A stretch of DNA of 64,000 nt from CAZFQG01 sp964520785 (GCA_964520785.1 CAZFQG010000001.1:1-64000); one strand, 5' to 3'; shown: positions 33,355-42,896, counted from the stretch's first letter. A program made the numbers and translations. Notes: generated from the letters alone by a model not told the origin.

Positions 33355-34590
33355 ATGCCAGACGATTCCCCATCTCCTACGAAACCCATTTCCATCGGCA
33401 TCGTCGGGCTTGGCGGCCGCGGCCGATCCGTCCTCGCACGGACCCTGGCCATCGACCCCCACGTCCGGGTTCCGGCGGTGTGCGATTACCGCAAGGACCG
33501 CGCCGCGGCCGGCGCCGCCATGGTCAAGAACCTCCGAGGCAATACGCCGGAAATCTACGACGAAGACGAGCATCACTACTTGAAGATGCTCGAGCGGGAC
33601 GATCTGGACGCCGTCCTCGTCACGACCGACATCTATTGGACCGGCCGGATCGCCATCGACTCTCTCCGGGCAGGAAAACACGCCGGGCACGAGGTTCCCG
33701 GTTGTTATTCCCTCCAGGAGTGCCGCGAACTGGTCGAAGCCCATGAAGAGACCGGCCGTCACTGCATGTTGCTCGAAAACTGCTGTTACTCGCGTGAAAC
33801 CATGACGCTCTACAACATGATCCGGAAAGGGCTGTTGGGGGAGCCCTACTTCGCGACCGGCAGCTACATCCACGAAGTCCGTAATATGTTCCTCGAAGGG
33901 AACGGTTCGCTCACCTGGCGCGGCAAGCTCTGGGCGGAGGACTACGGCTGCTCCTACAACTCCCATGCAATCGGTACCCCCTCAAAATGGTTGGGTATCA
34001 ATGATGGCGACCGTTTCGCGTATTGTGCCTGTTCGATGACCTCCCCTCGCGAAGCGCATCTCTACGCCGTGGAGAAGTTCGGGAAAGACTCGCCGGCGGC
34101 CCAAATCGAGTTCAAGACGGGCGACTTCGTGACGACCCTAATTGAAACGGCCAAGGGCAAGCAAATCCGCATCGACTACAGCCTAGCATCGGAACGGCCC
34201 TATTCACGCTATTACCTGGTCCAGGGAATGAACGGCTGCTACGATTCGCGGACCGGCATTTATGTCGAGGGCCAAGGTCCGAACGAGACGTGGCGTAAGC
34301 TGGAAGAATTCATGGAGGAGTGGGAACACCCCTTCTGGAAGTATGACGGCGACAAGGCCCGGCAGGTCGGCGGGCACGGCGGTTACGATTACTTCTGTGA
34401 GCGCGAGTTCATCAAGATGGTCCGCACCGGCGACCCTCCCTGGATCGACGCCTACGACAGCGCCGCCTGGAGTAGCATCTTGGAGGTTTCCCACCAGTCC
34501 ATCGACGCCGGCGGCGCCCGAGTGGAAGTCCCCGATTTCACCAACGGCAAGTGGCGCGATGAGAAATGGCGGATCGATCGGATGGTGTGA
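33355..34590 (+). CDS. GH109-like Gfo/Idh/MocA-family enzyme
   Basis: A 411-residue NAD-dependent enzyme. The Rossmann half starts with IGIVGLGGRGRSVL. The usual Glu-Lys-Pro of dehydrogenases is replaced by EVPG, followed by CRELVEAHEETGRHCMLLEN (20 residues). These features, with HAIGTPSKWLGINDGDRF and a late HGGYDYFCEREF, are typical of GH109, the NAD-using alpha-N-acetylgalactosaminidase-type glycosidases. The C-terminal half is the alpha/beta substrate domain. No signal peptide is seen, although many GH109 proteins have one. The ATG at 33355 lacks a strong Shine-Dalgarno. It is divergent from the XylR-type regulator, which probably controls it. The exact sugar is uncertain; a plain oxidoreductase remains possible. 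Confidence 0.75.
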   Translation: MPDDSPSPTKPISIGIVGLGGRGRSVLARTLAIDPHVRVPAVCDYRKDRAAAGAAMVKNLRGNTPEIYDEDEHHYLKMLERDDLDAVLVTTDIYWTGRIAIDSLRAGKHAGHEVPGCYSLQECRELVEAHEETGRHCMLLENCCYSRETMTLYNMIRKGLLGEPYFATGSYIHEVRNMFLEGNGSLTWRGKLWAEDYGCSYNSHAIGTPSKWLGINDGDRFAYCACSMTSPREAHLYAVEKFGKDSPAAQIEFKTGDFVTTLIETAKGKQIRIDYSLASERPYSRYYLVQGMNGCYDSRTGIYVEGQGPNETWRKLEEFMEEWEHPFWKYDGDKARQVGGHGGYDYFCEREFIKMVRTGDPPWIDAYDSAAWSSILEVSHQSIDAGGARVEVPDFTNGKWRDEKWRIDRMV

Positions 34591-34807
34591 GAGCGCATCC
34601 GCATCATCAGGTTCGCCCGGCGAACGGCACCTGATGAAAGGAAGTGGCAAAGTAACGAATGATAGAGAAGCGAGATAAGTAACGGCGCGGCAGATTTGCG
34701 AGGGCGGAAACGAAGCGAAAAGTGAGGTATTTGGAGGTGAAGCCGGAAGTCGATACATTCGTCGCCGGCGGAACCTTATCCGTAGTCCCTAATCCCTGGT
34801 CTCCTCC

Positions 34808-35767
34808 ATGAAACGCAACGGCTTTACTCTTGTCGAACTCCTGGTCGTTATCGCGATTATCGGAATTTTGATTGCACTGTTACTTCCGGCCGTCCAGGCG
34901 GCCAGAGAAGCGGCCCGACGAATCCAATGCTCGAACAACCTCAAGCAGACCGGGCTGGCGACGCACATGATCTATGACGCGTATCGCGTCCTCCCCCCTT
35001 TAAGCAGCGAACACAGCAGCGTCGAAGTGGTCGTTGAAGGCCCTTTCCGTGGAGTAAAGGGGGCGACGGTTTTCTTCTGGATGCTTCCCTACGTCGAGCA
35101 GCAAGCTGCTTACGAGCGCGCAAAGAAGTTCGGTTCACCGAAGGAGTACGCGACGAACGGCCCCCCCGTCGTAGTGGAGGGGGCGTGCACGACGGTGGTT
35201 CCCGCCTTTTTGTGCCCTTCGAACCCCGGCGCAAAGGACGGATATCCGATCAGCACCTACGGCGGCGCTCACAAATGGGCCGTCAGTTGTTTTGCCGCGA
35301 ATTATCTGGTGTTCGGCCAGCCGGATGCCGCCACCTGGGCCTTGCGACTTCAGGGACAGCCCACTCTCGACCGCTCTTTCCCTGACGGTCTCTCCAATAC
35401 GATCCTCTTCGCGGAGCGGTACGGCAGTTGCGGTTACGCCGGGTCTCCGGATGCCCAGTACACGTATAGCTCCCTTTGGGCCGACGCGAACTGGGGATTC
35501 CGTCCCGCTTTCTGCATCAACACCGGCTATCAGCAGCCGGATCGGACCGGGTATCAGCCATGCNNNNNNNNNNGCCTTCTTTTCCAGGATTCCCCGCATC
35601 CGTGGAACGCGTGCGAAGCTCGCCGCGCGAATTCGCCTCACCCCGGCGTCATGAACGTCTGCCTGGGAGACGGCAGTGTCCGGACGGTCGGTAGTCAAAT
35701 CAAAGAGCAAACATGGGTCAATGCGTGCGATCCGCGCGACGGCTCCATTCTTTCGGAGGATTGGTAA
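34808..35767 (+). CDS. DUF1559 prepilin-like protein (spans an assembly gap)
   Basis: A type IV pilin-like protein of the DUF1559 family, very numerous in planctomycetes. The N-terminus has the prepilin peptidase site and hydrophobic helix (GFTLVELLVVIAIIGILIALLLP, quoted here as GFTLVELL then the helix to LLLPAVQ) and the family motif AAREAARRIQCSNNLKQ. The C-terminal H-x-G signature appears as SPHPGVMNVCLGDGSVR. It should be processed, exported and anchored by its helix. Ten Ns fall within the coding region, so four residues are unknown and the true gap length is not certain; the frame is intact as given. The stop overlaps the next start (TAATG). Confidence 0.9.
   Translation: MKRNGFTLVELLVVIAIIGILIALLLPAVQAAREAARRIQCSNNLKQTGLATHMIYDAYRVLPPLSSEHSSVEVVVEGPFRGVKGATVFFWMLPYVEQQAAYERAKKFGSPKEYATNGPPVVVEGACTTVVPAFLCPSNPGAKDGYPISTYGGAHKWAVSCFAANYLVFGQPDAATWALRLQGQPTLDRSFPDGLSNTILFAERYGSCGYAGSPDAQYTYSSLWADANWGFRPAFCINTGYQQPDRTGYQPCXXXXLLFQDSPHPWNACEARRANSPHPGVMNVCLGDGSVRTVGSQIKEQTWVNACDPRDGSILSEDW
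35564..35573. other. Assembly gap (10 N)
   Basis: Ten consecutive Ns inside the DUF1559 gene. The round number suggests a placeholder or estimated gap rather than ten ambiguous bases. Confidence 0.95.
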
Positions 35768-36165
35768 TGCATTCGCGCACGTCGGTTGCTTTGTTTCTCT
35801 TACTGGGCATTAGCGTTTCCTTGTTCGGATGCCGGCAGCAGCGCGAGGTGAACCCTCCGCCGATGCATCCGGTCCAGGGCAAGGTGACTTCCGCCTCCGG
35901 CCGCATCCCGGCCGGCTGCCAGATTCAATTCATGCCGGATGACGTCCGATGCACCGCCGAAGGTCTCATCGGCCAGGATGGTTCCTTCACGCTGCAAACC
36001 CGATACGAGGGGGTCGTCTGCGAGGGGGCCGCCGAAGGGGCCTACAGCGTTACGATCATTCCCCCCCTCTCCGGCCCCGCCACCGGCGTTTCCGGTCCGA
36101 TCTCCCTCCCCGGCAAGATCACGATCAAGCCGGGCGAGAACACCGTGACGATTCCGCTCCAATAG
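35767..36165 (+). CDS. Small lipoprotein with a transthyretin-like domain
   Basis: A 132-residue lipoprotein. The signal peptide (SVALFLLLGISVSLFGC) ends in a lipobox, LFGC. The rest (HPVQGKVTSASGRIPAGCQIQF, given as the strand VQGKV; then GQDGSFTLQT and GAYSVTIIPP) is a carboxypeptidase-regulatory/transthyretin-like beta-sandwich, with KPGENTVTIPLQ at the end. The ATG shares one base with the DUF1559 stop (TAATG), so the two are translationally coupled. DUF1559 genes followed by such a lipoprotein are a common planctomycete arrangement. The role is not known; a part in pilus-like assembly or surface anchoring is a guess. Confidence 0.82.
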   Translation: MHSRTSVALFLLLGISVSLFGCRQQREVNPPPMHPVQGKVTSASGRIPAGCQIQFMPDDVRCTAEGLIGQDGSFTLQTRYEGVVCEGAAEGAYSVTIIPPLSGPATGVSGPISLPGKITIKPGENTVTIPLQ

Positions 36166-36519
36166 GATCTCGGCCGGTTAACGCGACGGATCGATGGAAG
36201 GGTCGGGTGAAATCCGAATGAGATGCATCGAAAGCGATTCCCGGCGCTTTGAGACACACGCCGTGGAATTGTCTGGTCCGGGATGGCGGCGAGGAGCCCC
36301 TTTACTCGGCATTCCTCACCGCCCGGTTTGTCGCCGCATTCCGCTTCTGCTACAATCGACGTGATACGGGTCCCCTTTGCGGTTTTTTTTGTTCGGGATT
36401 TTCCGTCGTATCGAACACCCGATCCCGGGTGAGTCGGCGGCGTATCCGGTCCGGCCCGTCCAATGCCCTCTCGGTACGCGGTAGCGCACCAAAGGCGTCA
36501 CTCTGGAGGTTATCCAGTT
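36166..36519. other. Gene-free stretch
   Basis: About 350 nt without a gene. It has a run of eight Ts near 36390 but no good stem before it. GGAGG at 36506-36510 is the ribosome-binding site of the next gene. Confidence 0.4.
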
Positions 36520-37542
36520 ATGTTCCGCGCCATGAATCCGTGTCTTCTGAGTCTCGGTCCGTTCGTGCTCCTTTCGTCCCTTCTCCTCGGGGCGGACTCC
36601 TCCGCGCCTTTCCGCCTCACCGCCCCGCGGGAGATAGCCGCCGGTGAGGACGCGACGTTCGGGGTGTCCGCTTCGGCGGCGAGTACCGGCGAGGTCACGT
36701 TCGAACTGAAGACCTATTCCGGCGCACCGCTATGGACGCAAACCGCCCCCTTCGTTTCCGGCAAGGCGTCCGCCGTGTTGAAGGCGGACCACGCGGCCTC
36801 GCTCGAAAAGGGGAACCGCGTTCTCGTCGCGACGACCGTCGGCCGGGAGGGAGCGGCCTTGTACGCCCCGGTTCGGCTTCGAGGGCGCGTGTTCCGTAAT
36901 CCACGGGAACCGCTCGCGGATTTGCGCCCCGGCGACGAACTTGTTTTCACCGACCTCGCGCGGCTTCAACCGGCCGATTCGCTCAGCGAGAAGTCCGCGC
37001 CGGGCAAATGGTGGCGGCGGACGTACCGCGTGCCGGGCGACCCGGCGGAACATGCGCTCGTCTGCGTCGAGGCGCACGACCTGGACGACCCGGCGTCGTG
37101 CCTTGCGGGGCGGCTCACGCTGCCGTTGAACGTCCGGGGATGGTACGAGGTATGGGTGCGGACGCTGCGGCCCGAGGCCGGCGGGGGAATCGACGTCCGG
37201 CTGAGCGGTGAGCCGTATTTCCTCCGTGCGAATCCGCTGCAAATCGACAGACTTCCGGGATACGCTCAACCGCCCTTCGGCGCGCTGGTCGACGTTCGCT
37301 ACCGCGCGGCCGACCTGACGGGGCAGGACCTCGTTTTCCAGCAGCCCTACGGGACCTACGAAAGCGAGCAGAAACGCTGCAGCGCCTCGCTTGCCGGCGT
37401 CCGGCTCGTGAAGCTTTCCGAGTCCGAGGTCGAGGCAATCGAGAACCATGCGGCGCGGAAGAACAGCCGGACGATCGGGTACGACGACGACGGCTTCAGC
37501 TATTTCTTCCGCTGGGGAATCCATGATCCTGTTCTTCAATGA
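36520..37542 (+). pseudogene. Broken glycoside-hydrolase-like gene, 5' fragment
   Basis: The first 340 residues of a secreted protein: a signal peptide (CLLSLGPFVLLSSLLLG), then two beta-rich domains (LTAPREIAAGEDATFGVSAS; later WYEVWVRTLRPEAGGGIDV) that resemble the sugar-binding or carbohydrate-sensing front of planctomycete family glycosyl hydrolases. It then enters the barrel (IGYDDDGFSYFFRWGIHDP) and stops at VLQ. A frame one base over continues with barrel sequence, but the intervening strands of the barrel are missing. The ATG at 36520 follows GGAGG. Confidence 0.6.
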
Positions 37543-37969
37543 GGACGAGCCGGAGAAGTTCCAGCATATGAACGCCTTCCTCCGGAAACTCCGCGCCGCG
37601 GTCGACGAGGTCAACGCGAAGAAAGACCGCAAGGTGGTCCCGTGTGCCAGTTTCGGCGACCGGAGCTGGCATCTGACCCGTTGGGGGACGGGGAAACTGG
37701 ACGACCAGGGGCTCGACGTGAAGACGTGGCTGGAAGAAGGTCTTTTCGACGCGATCATGCCGGAAGGACCCGGCGCGGTCGAGTACGTCCAAATGGCGGC
37801 TGAACTGAAGAGCCGCACCCTTGTCTGGCCCCGGAAGGTGGCAAGAGTAACGTTCCGTGAACACCGCTCGGTCAACGACGACGAAGGTCCCAAGGAACTC
37901 GAAAACGGCGCGAAGGCCTGGTATGACCAGGGGGCCGAGGGCATCTTCTTCTTCAATCACGAAACATAA
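37523..37969 (+). pseudogene. Broken glycoside-hydrolase-like gene, barrel fragment
   Basis: Continues the preceding gene in another frame with the end of a (beta/alpha)8 barrel: FFNEDEPEKFQHMNAFLRKL, VPCASFGDRSWHL, GLFDAIMPEG and GAEGIFFFNHET. A TAA (37967-37969) then interrupts the frame; reading on in the same frame continues at once with TTLGRIGLAEELELRTK. The ATG at 37523 overlaps the previous frame and is probably fortuitous. Confidence 0.55.
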
Positions 37970-37975
37970 ACGACG

Positions 37976-39058
37976 TTGGGTCGAATTGGTCTGGCGGAAG
38001 AACTGGAACTGCGAACGAAAGTCGACGACGTGTACGGTTACCGCGAGGGGCCGGTGATCGAGTTCGACCAGTGGCATCCCGGTGCGGCCGAGGAAGAGAA
38101 GCAGCGCGAGACGTTCAAGCCCTTGTGCATCACGGCGGCCACTCCCGACGACGTCGACGGTGAATTGACCGTGCCGCTGGTCAACACGTTCGCCCATCCC
38201 GTGACCGCCGCGGCGGTTTGGTCTCCGGGTGAGACGGACGCCGCGAAATGGACCTCCTCCCCGGGCGAGGCCGCGATCGAACTGGCCCCCGGCGAAGTGG
38301 GGACGCTGGTTTTTCAGATCAAGGCGAGTCGGACCAATCCGACCGATCCGCCGCGATTGAAGGTGGTCTACTCGACCGGAGCCGGGGCCGTGTTCCGTCA
38401 TAGCGAACCGGTCCGCGCGGTGCCGGCCGCCGCATGTCCGAAGATCGCCGCGGCCCCGAACCTCGATGGCCGACTGGATGACGCGGCCTGGGAGGCCGCC
38501 GGCGGGTTGCAACCGGCGCGGTTCTTTCACGTTGGGCGGGAAGAGGACGTTCCCGGCACCGCGAAGATGGCCTTCGCGCGGGACGACGAGAATGTGTATC
38601 TCGCCCTCGATTACTCCGGCGACGTCTCCAAGGCCGACACGAGCCGGGCGGATCGCGATGCCCGGGCCGTCTTTCAGACCGATCACGTCCAACTGGCGAT
38701 CGACACGGCCGGAAAAGAACGCGAGTACCGGACGTTCGCCGTCACCCTGGCCGGAGACCAGGCGGATGTGCTGGCGAGTTTCTGTCCGTTCGCCGGCCAT
38801 TTCCAGCGCGACGAGAAGTGGAACGCCGACTGGACGGCGAAGACGGTGCTTCGCGCGGGTGGTTTCTCGGTGGAAATGGCGATCCCGCTGACGGCCCTGG
38901 CAACGCCGAAACCCGGCGACGTCTGGCGGATCAACGTGGTCACCCGGCTGACGACCCCGCAGGAGAAGGCGGTCGAGGGGTCCTGGTCCTCCGCGGCACG
39001 CGCGTTTCACCTTCCAAGAGCGGAAGGAACGCTTTTCGGAACGTTGTGGATGGAATAG
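37976..39058 (+). pseudogene. Broken glycoside-hydrolase-like gene, CBM9-like 3' fragment
   Basis: The 3' part in the same frame as the preceding fragment, after an in-frame TAA. It holds the end of the barrel domain, a beta-sandwich (LTVPLVNTFAHPVTAAAVW) and a family-9-type carbohydrate-binding domain from about residue 150: PNLDGRLDDAAWEAA, TAKMAFARDDENVYLALDY, VFQTDHVQLAIDT and MAIPLTALA. CBM9-like domains occur at the C-terminus of many secreted planctomycete glycosidases. The fragment itself is intact and could be made from the internal ATG at 37976, but it would lack a signal peptide, so it is best read as part of a pseudogene or a misassembled gene. Confidence 0.55.
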
Positions 39059-39140
39059 AGACCGCCCCGGAAGGTACCGCGGGACTGCCTCAAGCGGACT
39101 CAAAGACGATCGATTCGAGGTTCCTCGCGTGGTTGTCGAG

Positions 39141-39199
39141 AAGAAAAGCCGCCACGGACGGCCTGGGGGAGGGCGTGCGGGGCACTCCGTCGTGGCGGC
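39141..39199 (-). terminator. Probable terminator of the ABC exporter operon
   Basis: A long inverted repeat, GCCGCCACGGACGG (39148-39161) with CCGTCGTGGCGGC (39187-39199), one bulged base. On the minus strand it is followed by TTTTCTTCT (39147 downward). It lies 18 nt past the permease stop. The 25-nt loop is long for an intrinsic terminator. Confidence 0.5.
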
Positions 39200-39216
39200 G
39201 CGAAAAAACGGGTATT

Positions 39217-42093
39217 TCAGGGTTCTTTCCGGGACTCAAAGAGTTCGAGCGGCCCACGCATGGAGGCCCACGCGGCTGGAATCAGAGCCCCGGTCAGACC
39301 AGTGGCAAGCGCGATCAAGGCGCCCAGTGCCAGCGTCCCCCAGGGGATCAGAAACGGGGAGGTCACTCCCCAGCCGAGGCTGGAGACTTCGATCCCGGTC
39401 CAGGCGGCGGTCACTCCGAAGAGGCCGCCCAGGATGCACGCGACGAGCCCGGTCAGGAGTCCTTCGGCGGAGATGAGCCTGAACAATTGGAGTCGCGAGA
39501 GTCCAATGCATCGCAAGACGCCCAATTCTCGACGGCGCGCCCGAACCGACGCGGCGAGCGTCGCCGTTACCGCCAAGGCCGATAAGCCCAGCGCGATCAA
39601 CGGGACGCGACTCATTCGGGCGATAATTCCTTCGCAGCGGTTTCGGATGGCCTGAGTCATGGCCTGGGTATTCGTCACGCGGACATAGGTCTCCATGGCG
39701 GACGCTCCGTCAGGGGAATGCATCCTCGCGAGTGTTTCCACACTGGCCTCGAGTGAATTGGGATCGCGAGGCGGCGTTCCGCCGCCAAAACGATCGCCAC
39801 GTATCGCCGCCGGATCGCGCGGCCCTTCGTCGCGTCCGCCCTGCCCCGCCGCCCGGACCGTCTCCCGGTTCGCTTCCCTTGGAACCTTCTCCTCCAATTC
39901 CAGCAAAAACGCTCTGGGAAATGAACCCGGGAAATCGGCCCCGGCGGTTTCGGACGCGACGAATACCATGGATGCCACATGCCCCAGGCCGCGGCGCATC
40001 CGCGCCGACTTCGTCAGAAGGTGCCAACCAGGCACCCGGACGACACCGGCGATTTCGCGCGAGAGCGTTCTCGTCCCGTCGACGGTCTGTATTTCCAAAT
40101 CACACCCCACGTCGAACCGGTGCGGCGCGAGGTGGTAGAGTTCTTCAGTGATCAAGCAGGCCCCCTGTCTTTCGACTTGCGAGATTGCCTCCTCCGCGTT
40201 CCCTCGGACGAAATGGGCCGAGATCATTCCGTCGTCCGGGTCGAGGATGCTCCGCGCGTCACCGCCGATGTAGATCAGGTCGCGCCACCCCTTGGTGGAG
40301 TTCGTGACAGCGACGGCCTCGTCCGAGATGGTGGGATGTTGCAGGAATAATGGGATGCACCGCGCAACGCCGTTAAGCCGCGAGATTCGCTCCACCCCGG
40401 CCTCCGTGAGCCCTTTGGGGAACACGACCGCGACCGCGTCCGGGGATCGCTGGCCGACGAGGAAGGGGGTTTGCATCGAAAGCCCCCAGACGTGGACGGT
40501 GACGAAAAGCCCCAGGCCGATCATCATCGCGGAGGCCCCGGCGGTGGCGCGCCAGAATTGCGAAGTGAGCTGGCCCTCGAGCAGCTCGCCGCGGAGGCGC
40601 AACATTCGCGCCAACGGCACATAGAACAACCATTCCGTAAGCCGGATCGCCCAGGGAGCAAGCAGGACGAGTCCGGTTACCGCCGGGATGTAACTTAGCG
40701 GAGCGAGGAACGTTCTCATCTCCAAAGGCAGTCCTGGAACGAACGAGACGAGGGGGTTGATCGCCAAGAGGAGGATGGACGCCGGGAGCAGCCACGGCGG
40801 AGGTGACCCTGGGGCCGGGGCCAACGCCGACTCGTCGACCGACTCCAGCGGATGGCGGCTCGCCGCGATGGCCGCCGCCGGCAGCGCCGCGACGAGGGTC
40901 GATCCGCAGACGATCGCCGCCGCCATCGGAAGGACGGCCGATGCCGCCGTCGCCAAATCGGCCGCCGACGCCGTTACGCCGCGGGTCAGGAGGAACCAGC
41001 CCAAGGGGATGCCCGCCAAGAATCCAACCGTCGCCAACAGCATCGCCTCGGCGAAGACCAGCGAGACGATCCGTGCGCGCCCCGCCCCCAGGGCTCGGAG
41101 AACGGCCATCTGTCGCCGCCGCGACTGGACGCCGATGCACAGCGAAGAAAGCAAGACGTAGAACGCGGCCAGGCAGACGAGAACCGTCGCCATGTGAGGC
41201 AGCACGCCGAAGCCGCCACCGAGTCGAACGCCCCGCCGGTGCGCCAGATAGTCATCGGCGCCGAGGATGCAAACCGGCACGAGTCCCTGGTGTTCCTCCG
41301 CGGATCGTTCGAGATCGGCACGAAACCCCTCCGCGGCCGGTTCGTCAGCCAGGATCACGAAGACGCGGTTGACGCGGAAGGGCTCGGCCGTAATCTGTTC
41401 GAAGGCGGCTCTGGAAACGAGTACTCCGCCGAAATCCTTCAATACCCCTTGATCCGGGAAGAAACCTTTCTGACGACCCTCCGTCTTCGCGCGCTTCCCG
41501 GAGCCGGGCGTCCGGAACGTGGCCCCGATGGGGAATTCGCAACGTCCTCCGCCGGAGGCGACGATCAGCGTGTCTCCCACGTCCAGTCCGTACTGGGTGA
41601 GAACGTTTTCATTGACGATGAGCTTTCCGCCGGCCATGCACTCGTCCCAGTTGGAGACGGAGACGCCCGGCGGGCACCGATCGTCGGCGCAGGCGACCAT
41701 GATCCGCGGCGCGGTTTCCAGAGGGTGGTACATCGGCCCGCGGAACATGCCCCCCGGCTTGAAGAGTTCCACCTTGGCGCAGCCGGTCTCCACGGCCCTT
41801 TCGACGCGGGCGTCTCGACGGACCTCGTCGAGGAGCGGTTCGTGGAGAGCGGGTCGCGGCGGGATCATCCCATAGCGTTGCTCGTCCGCTTCCCAGTCCT
41901 CGTAGCTCCCGGAGCGGACCACGAAATCGTAAGGACCCATCGGATCCGGTGGACTCTCCTCCGGCGGGATATGGTAGGCGCCGGCGACGCAGAGGACCAG
42001 CGCCGTCGCCGCGGCAACGGAGATGACCGAGAGTAACGGCCGGATTCGACCGCTGCGCAAGCCTGCCAAGAGAAGGAGGCGAATCAACCGCAT
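39217..42093 (-). CDS. ABC transporter permease (FtsX/MacB-like)
   Basis: A 958-residue integral membrane protein with two FtsX-type modules. An N-terminal helix (LLSVISVAAATALVLCVAGAY) is followed by a large extracytoplasmic domain, then a first helical block (HMATVLVCLAAFYVLLSSLCIG, RRRQMAVLRALGAGRARIVS, ATVGFLAGIPLGWFLL). Further helices, a second periplasmic domain with LPRAEG-like strands, and a final FtsX block (RRRELGVLRCIGLSRLQLFRLISAEGLLTG) follow. The RRR...LRALGxxR loop contacts the ATPase. MacB-like proteins move lipoproteins, peptides or lipids across the envelope. The ATG at 42093 overlaps the ATPase gene by 10 nt and has GGGGAGG upstream; an upstream in-frame extension is rejected. 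Cargo is unknown. Confidence 0.88.
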   Translation of the reverse strand: MRLIRLLLLAGLRSGRIRPLLSVISVAAATALVLCVAGAYHIPPEESPPDPMGPYDFVVRSGSYEDWEADEQRYGMIPPRPALHEPLLDEVRRDARVERAVETGCAKVELFKPGGMFRGPMYHPLETAPRIMVACADDRCPPGVSVSNWDECMAGGKLIVNENVLTQYGLDVGDTLIVASGGGRCEFPIGATFRTPGSGKRAKTEGRQKGFFPDQGVLKDFGGVLVSRAAFEQITAEPFRVNRVFVILADEPAAEGFRADLERSAEEHQGLVPVCILGADDYLAHRRGVRLGGGFGVLPHMATVLVCLAAFYVLLSSLCIGVQSRRRQMAVLRALGAGRARIVSLVFAEAMLLATVGFLAGIPLGWFLLTRGVTASAADLATAASAVLPMAAAIVCGSTLVAALPAAAIAASRHPLESVDESALAPAPGSPPPWLLPASILLLAINPLVSFVPGLPLEMRTFLAPLSYIPAVTGLVLLAPWAIRLTEWLFYVPLARMLRLRGELLEGQLTSQFWRATAGASAMMIGLGLFVTVHVWGLSMQTPFLVGQRSPDAVAVVFPKGLTEAGVERISRLNGVARCIPLFLQHPTISDEAVAVTNSTKGWRDLIYIGGDARSILDPDDGMISAHFVRGNAEEAISQVERQGACLITEELYHLAPHRFDVGCDLEIQTVDGTRTLSREIAGVVRVPGWHLLTKSARMRRGLGHVASMVFVASETAGADFPGSFPRAFLLELEEKVPREANRETVRAAGQGGRDEGPRDPAAIRGDRFGGGTPPRDPNSLEASVETLARMHSPDGASAMETYVRVTNTQAMTQAIRNRCEGIIARMSRVPLIALGLSALAVTATLAASVRARRRELGVLRCIGLSRLQLFRLISAEGLLTGLVACILGGLFGVTAAWTGIEVSSLGWGVTSPFLIPWGTLALGALIALATGLTGALIPAAWASMRGPLELFESRKEP

Positions 42094-42896
42094 TCGGAAG
42101 CCTCCCCGCCGGGCGCCGCGGCATCGTTCTCCTCCAGCATCGCCTGATACTGGGCGCCCAGGTCGTGCGGGCCGTCGAAATCCTCCGTGGCGGCATCCCG
42201 GACCACGGAGCCGTCGCGGAACATGAGGACGCGGTCCGCCCAGGCGGCGACGTGGGGCGCGTGGGTGACCATGATGATGGTGCGGTCTTCCCGGTCGCGG
42301 AAATCGCGGAGCAGCGCGCAAATCTCGTGCGTCGTCTTCAGATCGAGATTGCCGGTCGGTTCATCCGCCAGGAGGACGGCCGGATCGTTCGCCAACGCCC
42401 GGCCGATGGCGACGCGTTGTTGCTCACCGCCGCTAAGCTGTCGCGGGTAGTGAGCGCGCCGCCCGGCCAGGCGGAGGAGATTGAGCAAGCGTTCAATACG
42501 ATCTCGTTCGCCGCGTTTGGCTCGCGAGAGCAACAGGGGGAGCCGGACGTTCGCCTCGGCGGTCAGGGTGGGAATCAGATTGTAGTTCTGAAAGACCAAG
42601 CCGATGCGATCTCGCCGGTAACGAGTGAGGGCACGGTCGGAGATGGCCGAGAGATCGTCACCGTCGATCAAGACGCGGCCGCCGTCGTCGGGCCGCAGCA
42701 ACCCGCCGAGGAGGTGCAATAGGGTGCTCTTTCCCGAGCCGCTGGCCCCCATCACGGCGACGAACCGGCCCCTCGGCACGCGAAACGAGACATCGCGCAC
42801 CGCATGGACCGCCTCGGCTTCCCGCCAGAACGTTTTGCTCACCCGTTCCACGACCACCGCGTCTTTTCCAGTTGTGTTCTCCGCGAAATCAACCAT
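42084..42896 (-). CDS. ABC transporter ATP-binding protein (LolD/MacB-like)
   Basis: A 270-residue ATPase with Walker A GASGSGKST, the Q-loop FQNYNLIPTLTAEANV, the signature LSGGEQQRVAIGRAL, Walker B VLLADEPTGNLD and the switch MVTH. It belongs to the LolD/MacB/FtsE group, in which the NLD after the Walker B is typical. It overlaps the permease by 10 nt, so the two form one transporter. The tail of about 30 residues is extra and partly acidic. Likely located at the inner face of the membrane. Confidence 0.92.
   Translation of the reverse strand: MVDFAENTTGKDAVVVERVSKTFWREAEAVHAVRDVSFRVPRGRFVAVMGASGSGKSTLLHLLGGLLRPDDGGRVLIDGDDLSAISDRALTRYRRDRIGLVFQNYNLIPTLTAEANVRLPLLLSRAKRGERDRIERLLNLLRLAGRRAHYPRQLSGGEQQRVAIGRALANDPAVLLADEPTGNLDLKTTHEICALLRDFRDREDRTIIMVTHAPHVAAWADRVLMFRDGSVVRDAATEDFDGPHDLGAQYQAMLEENDAAAPGGEASECG

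Noticed and set aside
39217..42321. A start for the ABC permease at 42321
   Set aside because: The extra 76 codons are Arg/Gly/Pro-rich antiphase sequence of the ATPase gene; ATG 42093 with GGGGAGG gives a proper first membrane helix.
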